From: Apostichopus japonicus
Lineage: Eukaryota; Echinodermata; Holothuroidea; Aspidochirotida; Stichopodidae
Assembly (NCBI RefSeq): GCF_037975245.1
Contig: NC_092563.1
Coordinates: forward strand, 10,941,001-11,005,000
Reading direction: 5' to 3'
DNA length: 64,000 bases
A program made the translations under genes and the position numbers. The notes under the pieces were generated by a model. That model had not been told where the DNA came from. It did no database searches and saw only the letters and a list, made by a program, of their open reading frames with translations. Of this stretch, positions 7,662 to 23,200 are shown piece after piece (the stretch's first letter is position 1; each line of letters opens with the position of its first letter).

Positions 7662-10600
7662 ATCGGTACCGAATATTCGATTGATCGGTACCGCACTTCG
7701 ATTATCGGTACCGCACATTCATATTATCGGTACCGCACATTCGATTGTTCGGTATCGCACATTCGATTGATCGATACCGCACATTCTATTGATCGGTATC
7801 GCAAATTCGATTAATCGGTACAGCACATTCGATTTATCGGTACCGCACATTCGATTAATCGGTACCGCACATTCGATTTATAGGTATCCCACATTCGATT
7901 GATCGGTACCGAACATTCGTTTGATCGGTACCGAACTTTCGATTGATCGAGGACGAACATTCGATTGATCAGTACCGAACATTCGATTGATCGGTACCGC
8001 ACATTCGATTCATCGGGACCGCACATTCGATCGATCGGTACCGAACATTCGATTGATAGGTACCGAACATTCGATTGATCGAGAACGAAAATTCGATTGA
8101 TCAGTACCGAACATTCGATTGATCGGAACCGCACATTTGATTTATCGGTACCGCACATTCGATTGTTCGGTACGGCACATTCCATTGTTTTGTACCGATT
8201 GATCGCTACTGAACATTCGATCGAACGATACCGCACATTCAATTTATCGGTACCGCACATTCGATTGTTCGGTATCGCACCTTCGATTGAACGGTACCGT
8301 ACTTTCGATTTTTCGGTACGGCACATTCGATTGATCGGTACCGTACTTTCGATTGTTCGGTATCGCACATTCGATTGATCGGTATCGCTTATTCCATTTA
8401 TCGGTAACGCACATTCGATTGATCGGTACCGAACATACGATTGATCGGTACCAAACATTCGATTGATCGGTACCAAACATTCCATTTAACGGTACCGCAC
8501 ATTCCACTTATCGGTACTGCACATTCGATTGATCGGTACCGCACATTCGATTGATCGGTACCGCACATTCGATTGATCAGTATCGAACATTCGATATTTC
8601 TGTACGTCATATTCCATTGTTCGGTACCGCACATTCATTGTATCGGTACCGCACATTCGATTGTTCGGTACCGCACATTCGATTGTTCGGTACCGCACAT
8701 TCGTTTATCGATACCGAACATTCTATTTATTGGTACCGCACATTCGATTTATCAATGCCGCACATTGGATTGATCGGTACCGCACATTCGATTGTTCGGT
8801 ATCTCACATTCGATTGATCTGTACCGCACATTCGATTGTTCGGTACGGCACATTAGATTGTTCGGTAACGCACATTCGATTGATCGTTACCGCACATCCG
8901 ATTTATCGGTATCGCACATTCGATTGATCGGTATCGCACATTCCAATTATCGGTACCGCACATTCATTTTATCGGTACCGCACATTCGATTGTTCGGTAC
9001 CGTACATTCGATTGAACGATACCGCACATTCGATTGTTCGGTACGGCACATTCGATATTTCGGTACCGCACATTCGATTATTGATCAGTACCGCACATTC
9101 GATTAATCGGTACCGCTCATTCGATTGATCGTTACCGCACATTAGATCGATCGGTACCGCACATTCGATTGTTCGGTATCTCACATTCGATTGATCGGTA
9201 CCGCACATTCGATTGTTCTGTACGGCACATTCCATTGTTCGGTACCGATTGATCGCTACCGAACATTCGCTCGAACGATACCGCACATTCAATTTATCGG
9301 TACCGCACATTCGATTGTTCGGTATCGCACCTTCGATTGAACGGTACCGCACATTCGATTTTTCGGTACGGCACATTCGATTGATCGGTACCGCACTTTC
9401 GATTGATCGGAATCGCACATTGGATTGATCGGTATCGCTTATTCCATTTATCGGTAACGCACATTCGATTGATCGGTACCGAACATACGCTTGATCGGTA
9501 CCAAACATTCTATTGATTTTCTAACAAACACTCCATTTAACGATACCGCACATTCCACTTATCGGTACTGCACATTCGATTGATCGGTACCGCACATTCG
9601 ATTGATCGGTACCGCACATTCGATTGATCGGTATCGAACATTCGATATTTCTGTACGTCATATTCCATTGTTCGGTACCGCACATTCATTTTATCGGTAC
9701 CGAACATTCTATTTATTGGTACCGCACATTCGATTTATCAATGCCGCACATTGGATTGATCGGTACCGCACATTCGATTGTTCGGTATCTCACATTCGAT
9801 TGATCGGTACCGCACATTCGATTGTTCGGTACGGCACATTAGATTGTTCGGTACGGCACATTAGATTGTTCGGTACCGAATGATTGGTCGTTACCGCACA
9901 TCCGATTTATCGGTTTCGCACATTCGATTGATCGGTATCGCACATTCCAATTATCGGTACCGCACATTCATTTTATCGGTACCGCACATTCGATTGTTCG
10001 GTATCGTACATTCGATTGAACGATACCGCACATTCGATTGTTCGGTACGGCACATTCGATATTTCGGTACCGCACATTCGATTATTGATCAGTACCGCAC
10101 ATTCGATTGATCGGTACCGCACATTTGATTGATCGTTACCGCACATTAGATCGATCGGTACCGCACATCCGATTTATCTGTATCGCACATTCGATTGATC
10201 GGTATCGCACATTCCATTTATCGGTACCGCACATTCGATTGATCGGTACCGCATATTCGTTCGATCGGTACCGCTCATTCGATTGTTCGGTATCGCACAT
10301 TCGATTGATTGGTACCGCACATTCCATTGATCGGCTCGGCACATTCGATTGTTCGGTACCTTACATTTGATTGATCGGTACCGCATATTCGATCGATCGG
10401 TACCGCTCATTCGATTGTTCGGTATCGCACATTCGATTGATCGGTACCGCACATTCGATTGTTCGGTGCCGCACATTCTATTGTTCGGTACCGCACATTC
10501 GATTGTTCTGTACGGCACATTCGATTGATCGGCACCGCACATTCGATTGATCGGTACCGCACGATCGATTGATCGGTACCGAATATTCGGTTGATCGGTA

Positions 10601-13600
10601 CAGAACATTCGATTGTTCGGTACTGCACATTCGATTGTTTGGTATCGCACATTCGATTGTTCGGTATCGCACATTCGAATAATGGTTACCGCACATTCGA
10701 TTGTACGGTACCGCGCACATTCGATTGTTCGGTACGACACATTTGACTGATCGGTATCGCACATTCGATTGATCGGTATCGCACTTTAGATTGATCGGTA
10801 CCAGACATTCGATCGATCGGTACCGCACATTCTATTGTTCGGTACCGCACATTCGATTGATCGGTACCGCACATTCGATTGTTCGGTACGGCACATTCGA
10901 TTGTTCGGTACCGCACATTCTATTGATCGGTACCACACATTCGATTGTTCGATACCGGACATTCTATCGATCGGTACCGAACATTCGATTGAGCCGTACC
11001 ACACATTCGATTGATCGGTACCGCACATTTGATTGATCGGTACCGAACATTCGATTGAGCCGTACCGCACATTCGATCGATCGGTACCGCACATTCATTT
11101 TATCGATACCGCACATTCGATTGTTCGGTACCGCACATTCGATTGAACGATACCGCACATTCGATCGTTCGGTACGGCACATTCGATACTTTGGTACCGC
11201 ACATTCGATTATTGATCAGTACCGCACATTCGATCGATCGGTACCGCACATTCGATTGATCGTTACCGCACATTAGATTGATCGGTACCCCACATTCGAT
11301 TGTTCGGTATCTCACATTCGATTGATCGGTTACGCGCATTCGATTGTTCGGTACGGCACATTCGATTGTTCGGTACCGCATATTTATTTTATCTGTACCG
11401 CACATTCGATTGTTCGGTATCGCACATTCGATTGATCGGTACCGCATATTCGATCGATCGGTATCGCTCATTCGATTGTTCGGTATCGCACATTCGATTG
11501 ATCGGTACCGCACATTCGATTGTTCGGTACGGCACATTCCATTGTTCGGTACCGATTGATAGCTACTGAACATTCGATTGATCGATACCGCACATTCGAT
11601 CGATCGGTACTGCACATATATTTTAACGGTACGGCACATTCGATTGTTCGGTATTGCACAATCGATTGATCGGTACCGCACATTCGATTGATCGGTACCG
11701 CACATCCGATTTATCTGTATCGGACATTCGATTGATCGGTATCGCACATTCCTTTTATCGGTACGGCACATTCGATTGATCGAAACCGCACATTCGATTG
11801 ATCGGTACCGCACATTCGATTGATCGGTACCGCACATTCGATTGTTCGGTATCTCACATTCGATTGTTCGGTACCGCACATTCGATTGATCGGTACCGCA
11901 CATCCGATTTATCTGTATCGGACATTCGATTGATCGGTATCGCACATTCCATTTATCGGTACCGCACATTCGATTGATCGAAACCGCACATTCGATTGAT
12001 CGGTACCGCACATTCGATTGATCGGTACCGCATATTCGTTCGATCGGTACCGCTCATTCGATTGTTCGGTATCGCACATTCGATTGATTGGTACCGCACA
12101 TTCCATTGATCGGCTCGGCACATTCGATTGTTCGGTACGGCACATTTGATTGATCGGTACCGCACATTCGATTGATCGGTACCGCACATTCGATTGAACG
12201 GTATCGCACATTCGATTAATCGGTACCGCACCTTCGATTGTACGGTATCGCACTTTAGATTGATCGGTACCGCACATTCGATTGTTCGGTATCTCACATT
12301 CGATTGTTCGGTACCGCATATTCGATTGATCGGCACCGCACATCCGATTTATCGGTATCGAACAGTCAATTGATCGGTATCGCACATTCGATTGTTCGGT
12401 ACCGCACATTCGATTGATCGAAACAGCACATTCGATTGATCGGTACCGCACATTCGATTGATAGGTACCGCACATCCTATTTATCGGTACTGCATATTCA
12501 TTTGATCGGTATCGCACATTCGATTGATCGGTACCGCACATTCGATTGATCGGTAACGAACTTTCTATTGATCGGTATCGCACATTCGATTGATCGGTAC
12601 CGCACATTCGTTTATCGGTAACAAACATTCTATTGATCGGAACCGCACATTCGATTGATCGGTACCGCACATCCTATGTATCGGTATCGCACATTCGATT
12701 GATCGGTACCGCACATTCCATTTATCGGTACCGCACATTCGATTGTTCGGTATCGCACATTCGATTGATCGGTACCGCACATTCGATTAATCGGTATCCA
12801 TATTTGATTGATCGGTATCGCACGTTCCTTTTACCGGTACCGCACATTCGATTGATCGAAACCGCATATTAGATTGATCGGTACCGCACATTCGATTAAT
12901 CGGTACCGCTCATTCGATTGATCGGTACCGCACATCCGATTGATCGGTACAGCATATTCATTTTATCGGTACCGCACATTCGATTGTTCGGTATCGCACA
13001 TTCGATTGATCGGTTCGGCACTTTCGATTGATCGGTACCGCACATTCGATTGTTCGGAACCGCATATTTGATTGTTCTGTATCTCACATTCGATTGATCG
13101 GTTACGCTCATTCGATTGTTCGGTACGGTACATACGATTGTTCGGTACCGCACATTCGATTGTGCGGTACCGCACATCCGATTTATGTGTATCGCACATT
13201 TGATTGATCGGTATCGCACATTCAATTTATCGGTACCGCACATTCGATATATCGAAACCGCACATTCGATTGATCGAAACCGCACATTCGATTGATCGGT
13301 ACCGCACATTCGATTGATCGGTACCGCATATTCGTAAGATCGGTACCGCTCATTCGATTGTTCGGTATCGCACATTCGATTGATTGGTACCGCACATTCC
13401 ATTGATCGGCTCGGCACATTCGATTGTTCGGTACCTCACATTTGATTGATCGGTACCGCATATTCGATCGATCGTTACCGTTCATTCGATTGTTCGGTAT
13501 CGCACATTCGATTGATTGGTACCGCGCATTCGATTGTTCGGTACGGCACATTCCATTGTTCGGTACCGATTGATCGCTACTGAACATTCGATTGATCGAT

Positions 13601-13800
13601 ACCGCACATTCGATCGATCGGTACCGCACATTCGATTGTTCGGTATCGCACATTCGATTGATCGGTACCGCACATTCGATTGTTCGGTACGGCGCATTCC
13701 ATTGTTCGGTACCGATTGATCGCTACTGAACATACGATTGTTCGGTACCGCACATTCTATGAATAGGTACCAAACATTCCATTAATCGGTACCGCATATT
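7651..13800. repeat. Array segment with irregular ~1.0-1.1-kb higher-order repeats
   Basis: The 25-bp marker monomer CATTCGATTATTGATCAG recurs at 9071, 10075 and 11202 (and, left of the LINE, as a variant at 3669), giving spacings of 1004 and 1127. A second marker, GTACCGATTGATCGCTAC, which reflects an 8-base deletion between two monomers, occurs near 8193, 9243, 11550, 13565 and 13712. The first 120 bases after the LINE closely repeat 3100-3260. Variation between copies is high, so this is an older part of the array. No gene is present. Confidence 0.75.
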
Positions 13801-15102
13801 CGATTGATCGGTACAGCACATTCGATTGTTCGATACCGCACATTCGATTGATCGGTACCGCACATTCGATTGTTCGGTATCGCACATTCGATTGAACGGT
13901 ACCGAACATACGATTGTTCGGTACCGCACATTCGATTGATCGGTACCGCACATTCGATTGATCGGTACCGCACATTCGATTTATCGGTACTGCATATTCC
14001 ATTTATCGGTACAGCACATTCGATTGATCGGTATCGCACATTCGATTGAACGGTAACGAACATTCGATTGATCGGTACCGCACATTCGATTGATCGGTAT
14101 CGCACATTCGATTGATCAGTACCGCACATTCGATTCATAGGTATCGTAAATCGATCGAACGATACCGCACATTCAATTCATCGGTACCGCACATTCGATT
14201 GTTCGGTATCGCACCTTAGATTGAACGGTACCGCACATTCGATTGATCGGTATCGCACATTCGATTGATCGGTACCGCATATTCGATTGTTCGGTAAGGC
14301 ACATTCCATTGTTCGGTACCGAATGATCGCTACTGAACATTCGATTGATCGGTACCGCTCATTCGATCGATCGGTACCGCACATTCATTTTAACGGTACG
14401 GCACATGCATTTGTTCGGTACGGCACATCCGATTGATCGGTACTGCACATTCGATTGATCGGTACAGCACATTCGATTGTTCGATACCGCACATTCGATT
14501 GATCGGTACCGCACATTCGATTGTTCGGTATCGCACATTCGATTGAACGGTACCGAACATACGATTGTTCGGTACCGCACATTCGATTGATCGGTACCGC
14601 ACATTCGATTGATCGGTACCGCACATTCGATTTATCGGTACTGCATATTCCATTTATCGGTACAGCACATTCGATTGATCGGTATCGCACATTCGATTGA
14701 ACGGTAACGAACATTCGATTGATCGGTACCGCACATTCGATTGATCGGTATCGCACATTCGATTGATCAGTACAGCACATTCGATTCATAGGTATCGTAA
14801 ATCGATCGAACGATACCGCACATTCAATTCATCGGTACCGCACATTCGATTGTTCGGTATCGCACCTTAGATTGAACGGTACCGCACATTCGATTGATCG
14901 GTATCGCACATTCGATTGATCGGTACCGCATATTCGATTGTTCGGTAAGGCACATTCCATTGTTCGGTACCGAATGATCGCTACTGAACATTCGATTGAT
15001 CGGTACCGCTCATTCGATCGATCGGTACCGCACATTCATTTTAACGGTACGGCACATTCATTTGTTCGGTACGGCACATCCGATTGATCGGTACTGCACA
15101 TT
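13801..15102. repeat. Tandem duplication, 651-bp unit, two copies
   Basis: Copy one is 13801-14451 and copy two 14452-15102. Both begin CGATTGATCGGTACAGCAC and share rare monomers such as a truncated CATAGGTATCGTAAATCG and ACCGAATGATCGCTAC. Only scattered substitutions are visible. A more diverged relative appears at about 17100-17760. Confidence 0.85.
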
Positions 15103-17880
15103 CGATTGATCGGTACCGCACATTCGATTGATCGAAACCGCACATTCGATTGATCGGTACCGCACCTTCGATTGATCGGTACCGCACATTCGATCGATCA
15201 GTACCGCATATTCATTTATCGGAACCGCACATTCGATAGTTCGGTACCGCACATTCTTTTTATCGGTACCGCACATTCGATTATTCAGTACTGTACATTC
15301 GATTGATCGATACCGAACATTCTATTTATTGGTACCGCACATTCGATTTGTCGGTGCCACAAATTCGATTAATAGGTACCGAACATTCGATTTATCGGTA
15401 TCGCACATTCGATTGATCGTTGCCGCACATTCTATTGTTCGGTATCGCACATTCGATTGAACGGTACCGCACATACGATTGTTCGGTACGGCACATTCGA
15501 ATGATCGGTACTGCACATTCGACTGATCGGTATCGCACATTCGATTGATCGGTATCGCTTATTCCATTGATCTATCGGTACCGCACATTCGATTGATCGG
15601 TACCGAACATTCGATTGTTCGGTATCTCACATTCGATTGTTCGGTACCGCACATTTGATTGATCGGCACCGCACATCCGATTTATCGGTATCGAACAGTC
15701 AATTGATCGGTATCGCATATTCGATTGTTCTATACCGCACATTCGATTGATCGAAACAGCACATTCGATTGATCGGTAACGCACATTCGATTGATAGGTA
15801 CCGCACATCCTATTTATCGGTACCGTATATTCATTTTATCGGTACCGCACATTCGATTAATCGGTATCCATATTTGATTGATCGGTATCGCACGTTCCAT
15901 TTACCGGTACCGCACATTCGATTGATCGAAACCGCATATTAGATTGATTGGTACCGCACATTCGACTAATCGGTACCGCTCATTCGATTTATCAATGCCG
16001 CACATTTGATTGATCGGTTCCGCATATTCGATTGTTCGGTATCTCTGATTCAATTGATCGGTACCGCACATTCGATTAATTGGTACCGCACATTCGATTT
16101 ATCGGTATCGCACATTCAATTTATCGGTATCGCACATTCCAATTATCGGTACCGCACATTCGATTGATCGAAACCGCACATTCGATTGATCGGTACCGCA
16201 CATTCGATCGATCGGTACAGCATATTCATTCTATCGGTACCGTACATTCGATTGTTCGGTATCGCACATTCAATTGTTCGGTTCGGCACATTCGATTTTT
16301 CGGAACCGCACATTTGATTGATCGGTACCGCACATTCGATCGATCGGTACCGCACATTCGATTGTTCGGTATCGTACATTCGATTGATCGGTACCGCACA
16401 TTCCATTGAGCGGTACGGCAAAATCCATTGTTCGGTACCGATTGATCGCTACTGAACATTCGATTGGTCGATACCGCATATTCATTTTATCTGTACCGCA
16501 CATTCGATTGTTCGATACGGCACAATCGATTGTTCGGTACCGCACATTCGATTGATCGGTATCGCACATCCGATTGATGGGTATCGCATATTCTATTGAT
16601 CGGTATCGCACATTTCATTTATCGGTACCGCATATTCGATTGATCGAAACCGCACATTCGATTGATCGGTACCGCACATTCGATTGATCGTTACCGCACA
16701 TCCGATTTATCGGTATCGCACATTCCATTTATCGGTACCGCACATTCGATTGATCGAAACCGCACATTCAATTGATCGGTACTGCACATTCGATTGATCG
16801 GTACCGCACATTCGATCGATCGATACCGAATATTCATTTTATCGGTATCTCACATTCGATTGATCGGTACCGCACATTCGACTGTTCGGTTAGGCACATT
16901 CTATTGTTCGGTACCGCATATTTGATTGATCGGTACCGCACATTCGATCGATCGGTACCGCACATTCGATTGTTCGGTATCGCACATTCGATTGATCGGT
17001 ACCGCACATTCGATTGTTCGGTACGGCACATTCCATTGTTCGGTACCGATTGATCGCTACTGAACATTCGATTGTTCGGTGCCGCACATTCTATTAATAG
17101 GTACCAAACATTCCATTAATCGGTACCGCATATTCGATTGATCGGTACCGCACATTCGATTGTTCGATACCGCACATTCGATTGATCGGTACCGCACATT
17201 CGATTGTTCGGTATCGCACATTCGATTGAACGGTACCGCATATACGATTGATCGGTACGGCACATTCGATTGATCGGTACCGCACATTCGATTGATCGGT
17301 ATCGCACATTCGATTGATCGGTACTGCATATTCCATTTATCGGTACAGCACATTCGATTGATCGGTATCGCACATTCGATTGAACGGTAACGAACATTCC
17401 ATTTATCGGTACGGCACATTCAAATGATCAGTACCGCACATTCGATTCATCGGTACCGCACATTCATTTTATCGGTACAGCACATTCGATTGTTCGGTAC
17501 CGCGCATTCGATTCATCGGTTGCGCACATTCTATTGTTCGGTATTGCAAATTCGATATTTCTGTACGTCATATTTTATTGTTCGGTACCGCACATTCACT
17601 TTATCAGTACCGCACATTCGATTGATCGGTACCGAATGATCGCTACTGAACATTCGATTGATCGGTACCGCTCATTCGATCGATCGGTACCGCACATTCA
17701 TTTTAACGGTACGGCACATTCATTTGTTCGGTACGGCACATCCGATTGATCGGTACTGCACATTCGATTGATCGGTACCGCACATTCGATTGATCGAAAC
17801 CGCACATTCGATTGATCGGTACCGCACCTTCGATTGATCGGTACCGCACATTCGATCGATCGGTACCGCACATTCTTTTT
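15103..17880. repeat. 22-bp array, mixed monomers without a clear higher-order unit
   Basis: This stretch consists of ordinary monomers with several ATTCGATTGATCGAAACC variants and the ATCGCTACTGAAC marker near 16446 and 17056. Parts of 17100-17760 echo the 651-bp unit upstream. No gene or other element is seen. Confidence 0.8.
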
Positions 17881-20255
17881 ATCGGTACCGCACATTCGAT
17901 TATTCAGTACTGTACATTCGATTTATAGGTACCAAACATTCTATTTATTGGTACCGCACATTCGATTTATCGGTGCCACACATTCGATTAATAGGTACCG
18001 AACATTCGATTTATCGGTACCGCACATTCGATTGATCGGTGCCGCACATTCGATTGATCGGTACCGCACATACGATTGTTCGGTACGGCACATTCGATTG
18101 ATCGGTACTGCTCATTCGACTGATCGGTATCGCACATTCGATTGATCGGTAGCGCTTATTCCATTGATCGGTACCGCACATTCCATTGATCGGTACAGCA
18201 CATTCGTTCAATCGGTACGGCACATTTCATTGTTCGGTACCGCACATTCGATTGATCGGTACCGCACATTCGATTTATCGGTATGGCACATTCGATTGAT
18301 CGGTACCGCACATTCCATTTTTCGGTACCGAGTGATCGCTACTGAACATTCGATTGATCGGTACCGCTCATTCGATCGATCGGTACCGCACATTCATTTT
18401 AACGGTACGGCACATTCGATTGTTCGGTACGGCACATCCGATTGATCGGTACCGCACATTCGATTGTTCGTACGGCACATTCGAATGATCGGTACTGCAC
18501 ATTCGATTGATCGGTACCGCACATCCGATTTATGGGTATGGCACATTCGATTGATCGGTATCGCACATTCGTTTAATCGGTATCGCTTATTCCATTGATC
18601 GGTACCGCACATTCGATTGATCGGTACTGCACATTCGTTCAATCGGTACGGCACATTCGATTGTTCGGTACCGCACATTCGATTGATCGGTACCGCACAT
18701 CCGATTTATCGGTATGGCACATTCGATTGATCGGTATCGCACATTCGATTGATCGGTAGCGCTTATTCCATTGATCGGTACCGCACATTCCATTGATCGG
18801 TACAGCACATTCGTTCAATCGGTACGGCACATTTCATTGTTCGGTACCGCACATTCGATTGATCGGTACCGCACATTCGATTTATCGGTATGGCACATTC
18901 GATTGATCGGTACCGCACATTCCATTTTTCGGTACCGAGTGATCGCTACTGAACATTCGATTGATCGGTACCGCTTATTCGATCGATCGGTACCGCACAT
19001 TCATTTTAACGGTACGGCACATTCGATTGTTCGGTACGGCACATCCGATTGATCGGTACCGCACATTCGATTGTTCGTACGGCACATTCGAATGATCGGT
19101 ACTGCACATTCGATTGATCGGTACCGCACATCCGATTTATGGGTATGGCACATTCGATTGATCGGTATCGCACATTCGTTTAATCGGTATCGCTTATTCC
19201 ATTGATCGGTACCGCACATTCGATTGATCGGTACTGCACATTCGTTTAATCGGTACGGCACATTCGATTGTTCGGTACCGCACATTCGATTGATCGGTAC
19301 CGCACATCCGATTTATCGGTATGGCACATTCGATTGATCGGTATCGCACATTCGATTGATCGGTAGCGCTTATTCCATTGATCGGTACCGCACATTCCAT
19401 TATTCAGTACTGTACATTCGATTTATAGGTACCAAACATTCTATTTATTGGTACCGCACATTCGATTTATCGGTGCCACACATTCGATTAATAGGTACCG
19501 AACATTCGATTTATCGGTACCGCACATTCGATTGATCGGTGCCGCACATTCGATTGATCGGTACCGCACATACGATTGTTCGGTACGGCACATTCGATTG
19601 ATCGGTACTGCTCATTCGACTGATCGGTATCGCACATTCGATTGATCGGTAGCGCTTATTCCATTGATCGGTACCGCACATTCCATTGATCGGTACAGCA
19701 CATTCGTTCAATCGGTACGGCACATTTCATTGTTCGGTACCGCACATTCGATTGATCGGTACCGCACATTCGATTTATCGGTATGGCACATTCGATTGAT
19801 CGGTACCGCACATTCCATTTTTCGGTACCGAGTGATCGCTACTGAACATTCGATTGATCGGTACCGCTTATTCGATCGATCGGTACCGCACATTCATTTT
19901 AACGGTACGGCACATTCGATTGTTCGGTACGGCACATCCGATTGATCGGTACCGCACATTCGATTGTTCGTACGGCACATTCGAATGATCGGTACTGCAC
20001 ATTCGATTGATCGGTACCGCACATCCGATTTATGGGTATGGCACATTCGATTGATCGGTATCGCACATTCGTTTAATCGGTATCGCTTATTCCATTGATC
20101 GGTACCGCACATTCGATTGATCGGTACTGCACATTCGTTTAATCGGTACGGCACATTCGATTGTTCGGTACCGCACATTCGATTGATCGGTACCGCACAT
20201 CCGATTTATCGGTATGGCACATTCGATTGATCGGTATCGCACATTCGATTGATCG
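17881..20255. repeat. Nested duplications: 607-bp unit and 1500-bp offset
   Basis: A 607-bp unit starts at about 18159 and repeats at 18766. A third start at 19373 is cut after one monomer, where the sequence jumps back to a copy of 17901 onward. As a result 17881-18755 is repeated at 19381-20255 with an exact 1500-bp offset. Markers include a 20-bp monomer lacking GG (GTTCGTACGGCAC) and ACCGAGTGATCGCTAC. The jump point at about 19400 falls within a monomer, at CATTCCATT/ATTCAGTAC. Confidence 0.85.
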
Positions 20256-23200
20256 GTATCGTACATCGATCGAACGATACCGCACATTCAATTTATCGGT
20301 ACCGCACAATCGATTGTTCTGTATCGCACATTCGATTGAACGGTACCGCACATTCGATTGTTCGGTACCGCACATTCGAGTATTCGGTATCGCACATTCG
20401 ATTGAACGGTACCGCACATTCGATTGTTCAGTACGGCACATTCGAATGATCGGTATTGCACATTGGACTGATCGGTATCGCTTATTCCAATGATCGGTAC
20501 CGCACATTAGATTGTTTGGTATCGCACATTCGATTGATCGGTACCGCATATTCGATTGTTCGGTACGGCACATTCGATTGATCGGTTGCGCACATTCGAT
20601 TGTTCGGTATCGCACATTCAATATTTCTGTACGTCATATTTTATTGTTCGGTACCGCACATTCATTTTATCAGTACCGCACATACGATAGTTCGGGATCG
20701 CATATTCGATTGAACGGTACCGCACATACTATTGTTCGGTACGGCACATTCTATTGTTCGGTACGGCACATCCGATCGATCGGTACCGCACATTCGATTG
20801 TTCAGTATCGCACATTCTATTGAACGGTACCGCACATACGATTGTTCGGTACCGCACATTCGATTGATCGAAACCGCACATTCGATTGATCGGTACCGCA
20901 CCTTCGATTGATCGGTACCGCACATTCGATCGATCGGTACCGCATATTCATTTATCGGTACCGCACATTCGATTGTTCGGTACCGCACATTCTTTTTATC
21001 GGTACCGCACATTCGATTATTCAGTACAGTACATTCTATTTATCGGTACCGAACATTCTATTTATTGGTACCGCACATTCGATTTATCGGTGCCGCATAT
21101 TCGATTAATAGGTACCGAACATTCGATTTATCGGTACCGCACATTCGATTGATCGGTACCGCACATTCGATTGTTCGGTACGGCACATTCGAATGATCGG
21201 TACTGCACATTCGACTGATCGGTATCGCACATTCGTTTAATCGGTATCGCTTATTCCATTGATCGGTACCGCACATTCGATTGATCGGTACCGCACATTC
21301 GTTTAATCGGTACGGCAAATTCGATTGTTCGGTACCGCACATTCGATTGATCGGTACCGCACATCCGATTTATCGGTATGGCACATTCGATTGATCGGTA
21401 TCGCACATTCGATTGATCGGTATCGTACATCGATCGAACGATACCGCACATTCAATTTATCGGTACCGCACAATCGATTGTTCTGTATCGCACCTTCGAT
21501 TGAACGGTACCGCACATTCGATTGTTCGGTATCGCACATTCGAGTATTCGGTATCGCACATTCGATTGAACGGTGCCGCACATACGATTGTTCGGTACGG
21601 CACATTCGAATGATCGGTACTGCACATTGGACTGATCGGTATCGCTTATTCCATTGATCGGTACCGCACATTAGATTGTTTGGTACCTCACATTCGATTG
21701 ATCGGTACCGCACATTCGATTGATCGGTACCGCACATTCGATTTTTCGGTACGTCACATTCGATTGTTCGGTACCTCGCACTCCCTTTATCGGTACCGCA
21801 CATTCGATTGTTCGGTGCCGCACATTCGATTTATCGGTACCGAACATTCGATTGTTCGGTGTCGCACATTCGATTTATCGGTGCCGCACATTCGATTAAT
21901 AGGTACCAAACATTCGATTTTTCGGTATCGCACATTCGATTGATCGGTACCGCACATTCCATATTTCGGTACGGCACATCCGATTATTCGGTACCGAACA
22001 TTCTATTTATCGGTACCGCACATTCGATATATCGGTGGCGCACATTCGATTTATCGGTACAGAACATTCTGTTGAGCGGTACGGCACATTCGATTGATCG
22101 GTACCGCTCATTCATTTTATCGGTACTGCACATTGCAATGTTCGGTATCGAACATTCGATTGATCGGTACTGCACATTCGATTGATCGGTACTGCACATT
22201 CGATTGTACGGTACCGCACATTCGATTGATCGGTAACGCACATTCGATTTTTCGGTACGTCACATTCGATTGTTCGGTACCGCACATTCCTTTTATCGGT
22301 ACCACAAATTCTATTGTTCGGTGCCGCACATTCGATTTATCGGTACCGAACAGTATATTTATTGGTACCGCACGTTCGATTGATCGGGGCCCCACATTCG
22401 ATTAATAGGTACCAAACATTCGATTTATCGGTACCGCACATTCGATTGATCGGTACCGCACATTCTATTGTTCGGTATCGCACATTCGATTGATCGGTAC
22501 CGCACATTCGATATTTCGGTACGGCACATTCGATTGTTCGGTACCGCACATTCGATTGATCGGTACCGCACATTCCATTTATCGGTATCGCACATTCGAT
22601 TGATCGGTACCGCACATTCTATTGTTCGGTATCGCACATTCGATTGATCGGTACCGCACATTCGATATTTCGGTACGGCACATTCGATTGTTCGGTACCG
22701 CACATTCGATTGATCGGTACCGCACATTCCATTTATCGGTATCGCACATCCGATTTATCTGTATCGCACATTCGATTGATCGGTATCGCACATTCCATTT
22801 ATCGGTATCGCACATTCGATTGATCGGTACCGCACATTCGATTTATCTGTATCGCACATTCGATTGATCGGTACCGCACATTCCATTTATCGGTACCGCA
22901 CATTCGATTGATCGGTACCGCACATTCGATCAATCGGTATCGCACATTCGATTGATCGGTACCGCACATTCGATATTTCGGTACGGCACATTCGATTGTT
23001 CGGTACCGCACATTCGATTGATCGGTACCGCACATTCCATTTATCGGTGTCGCACATCCGATTTATCTGTATCGCACATTCGATTGATCGGTATCGCTCA
23101 TTCCTTTTATCGGTATCGCACATTCGATTGATCGGTACCGCACATCCGATTTATCTGTATCGCACATTCGATTGATCGGTATCGCACATTCGATTGATCG

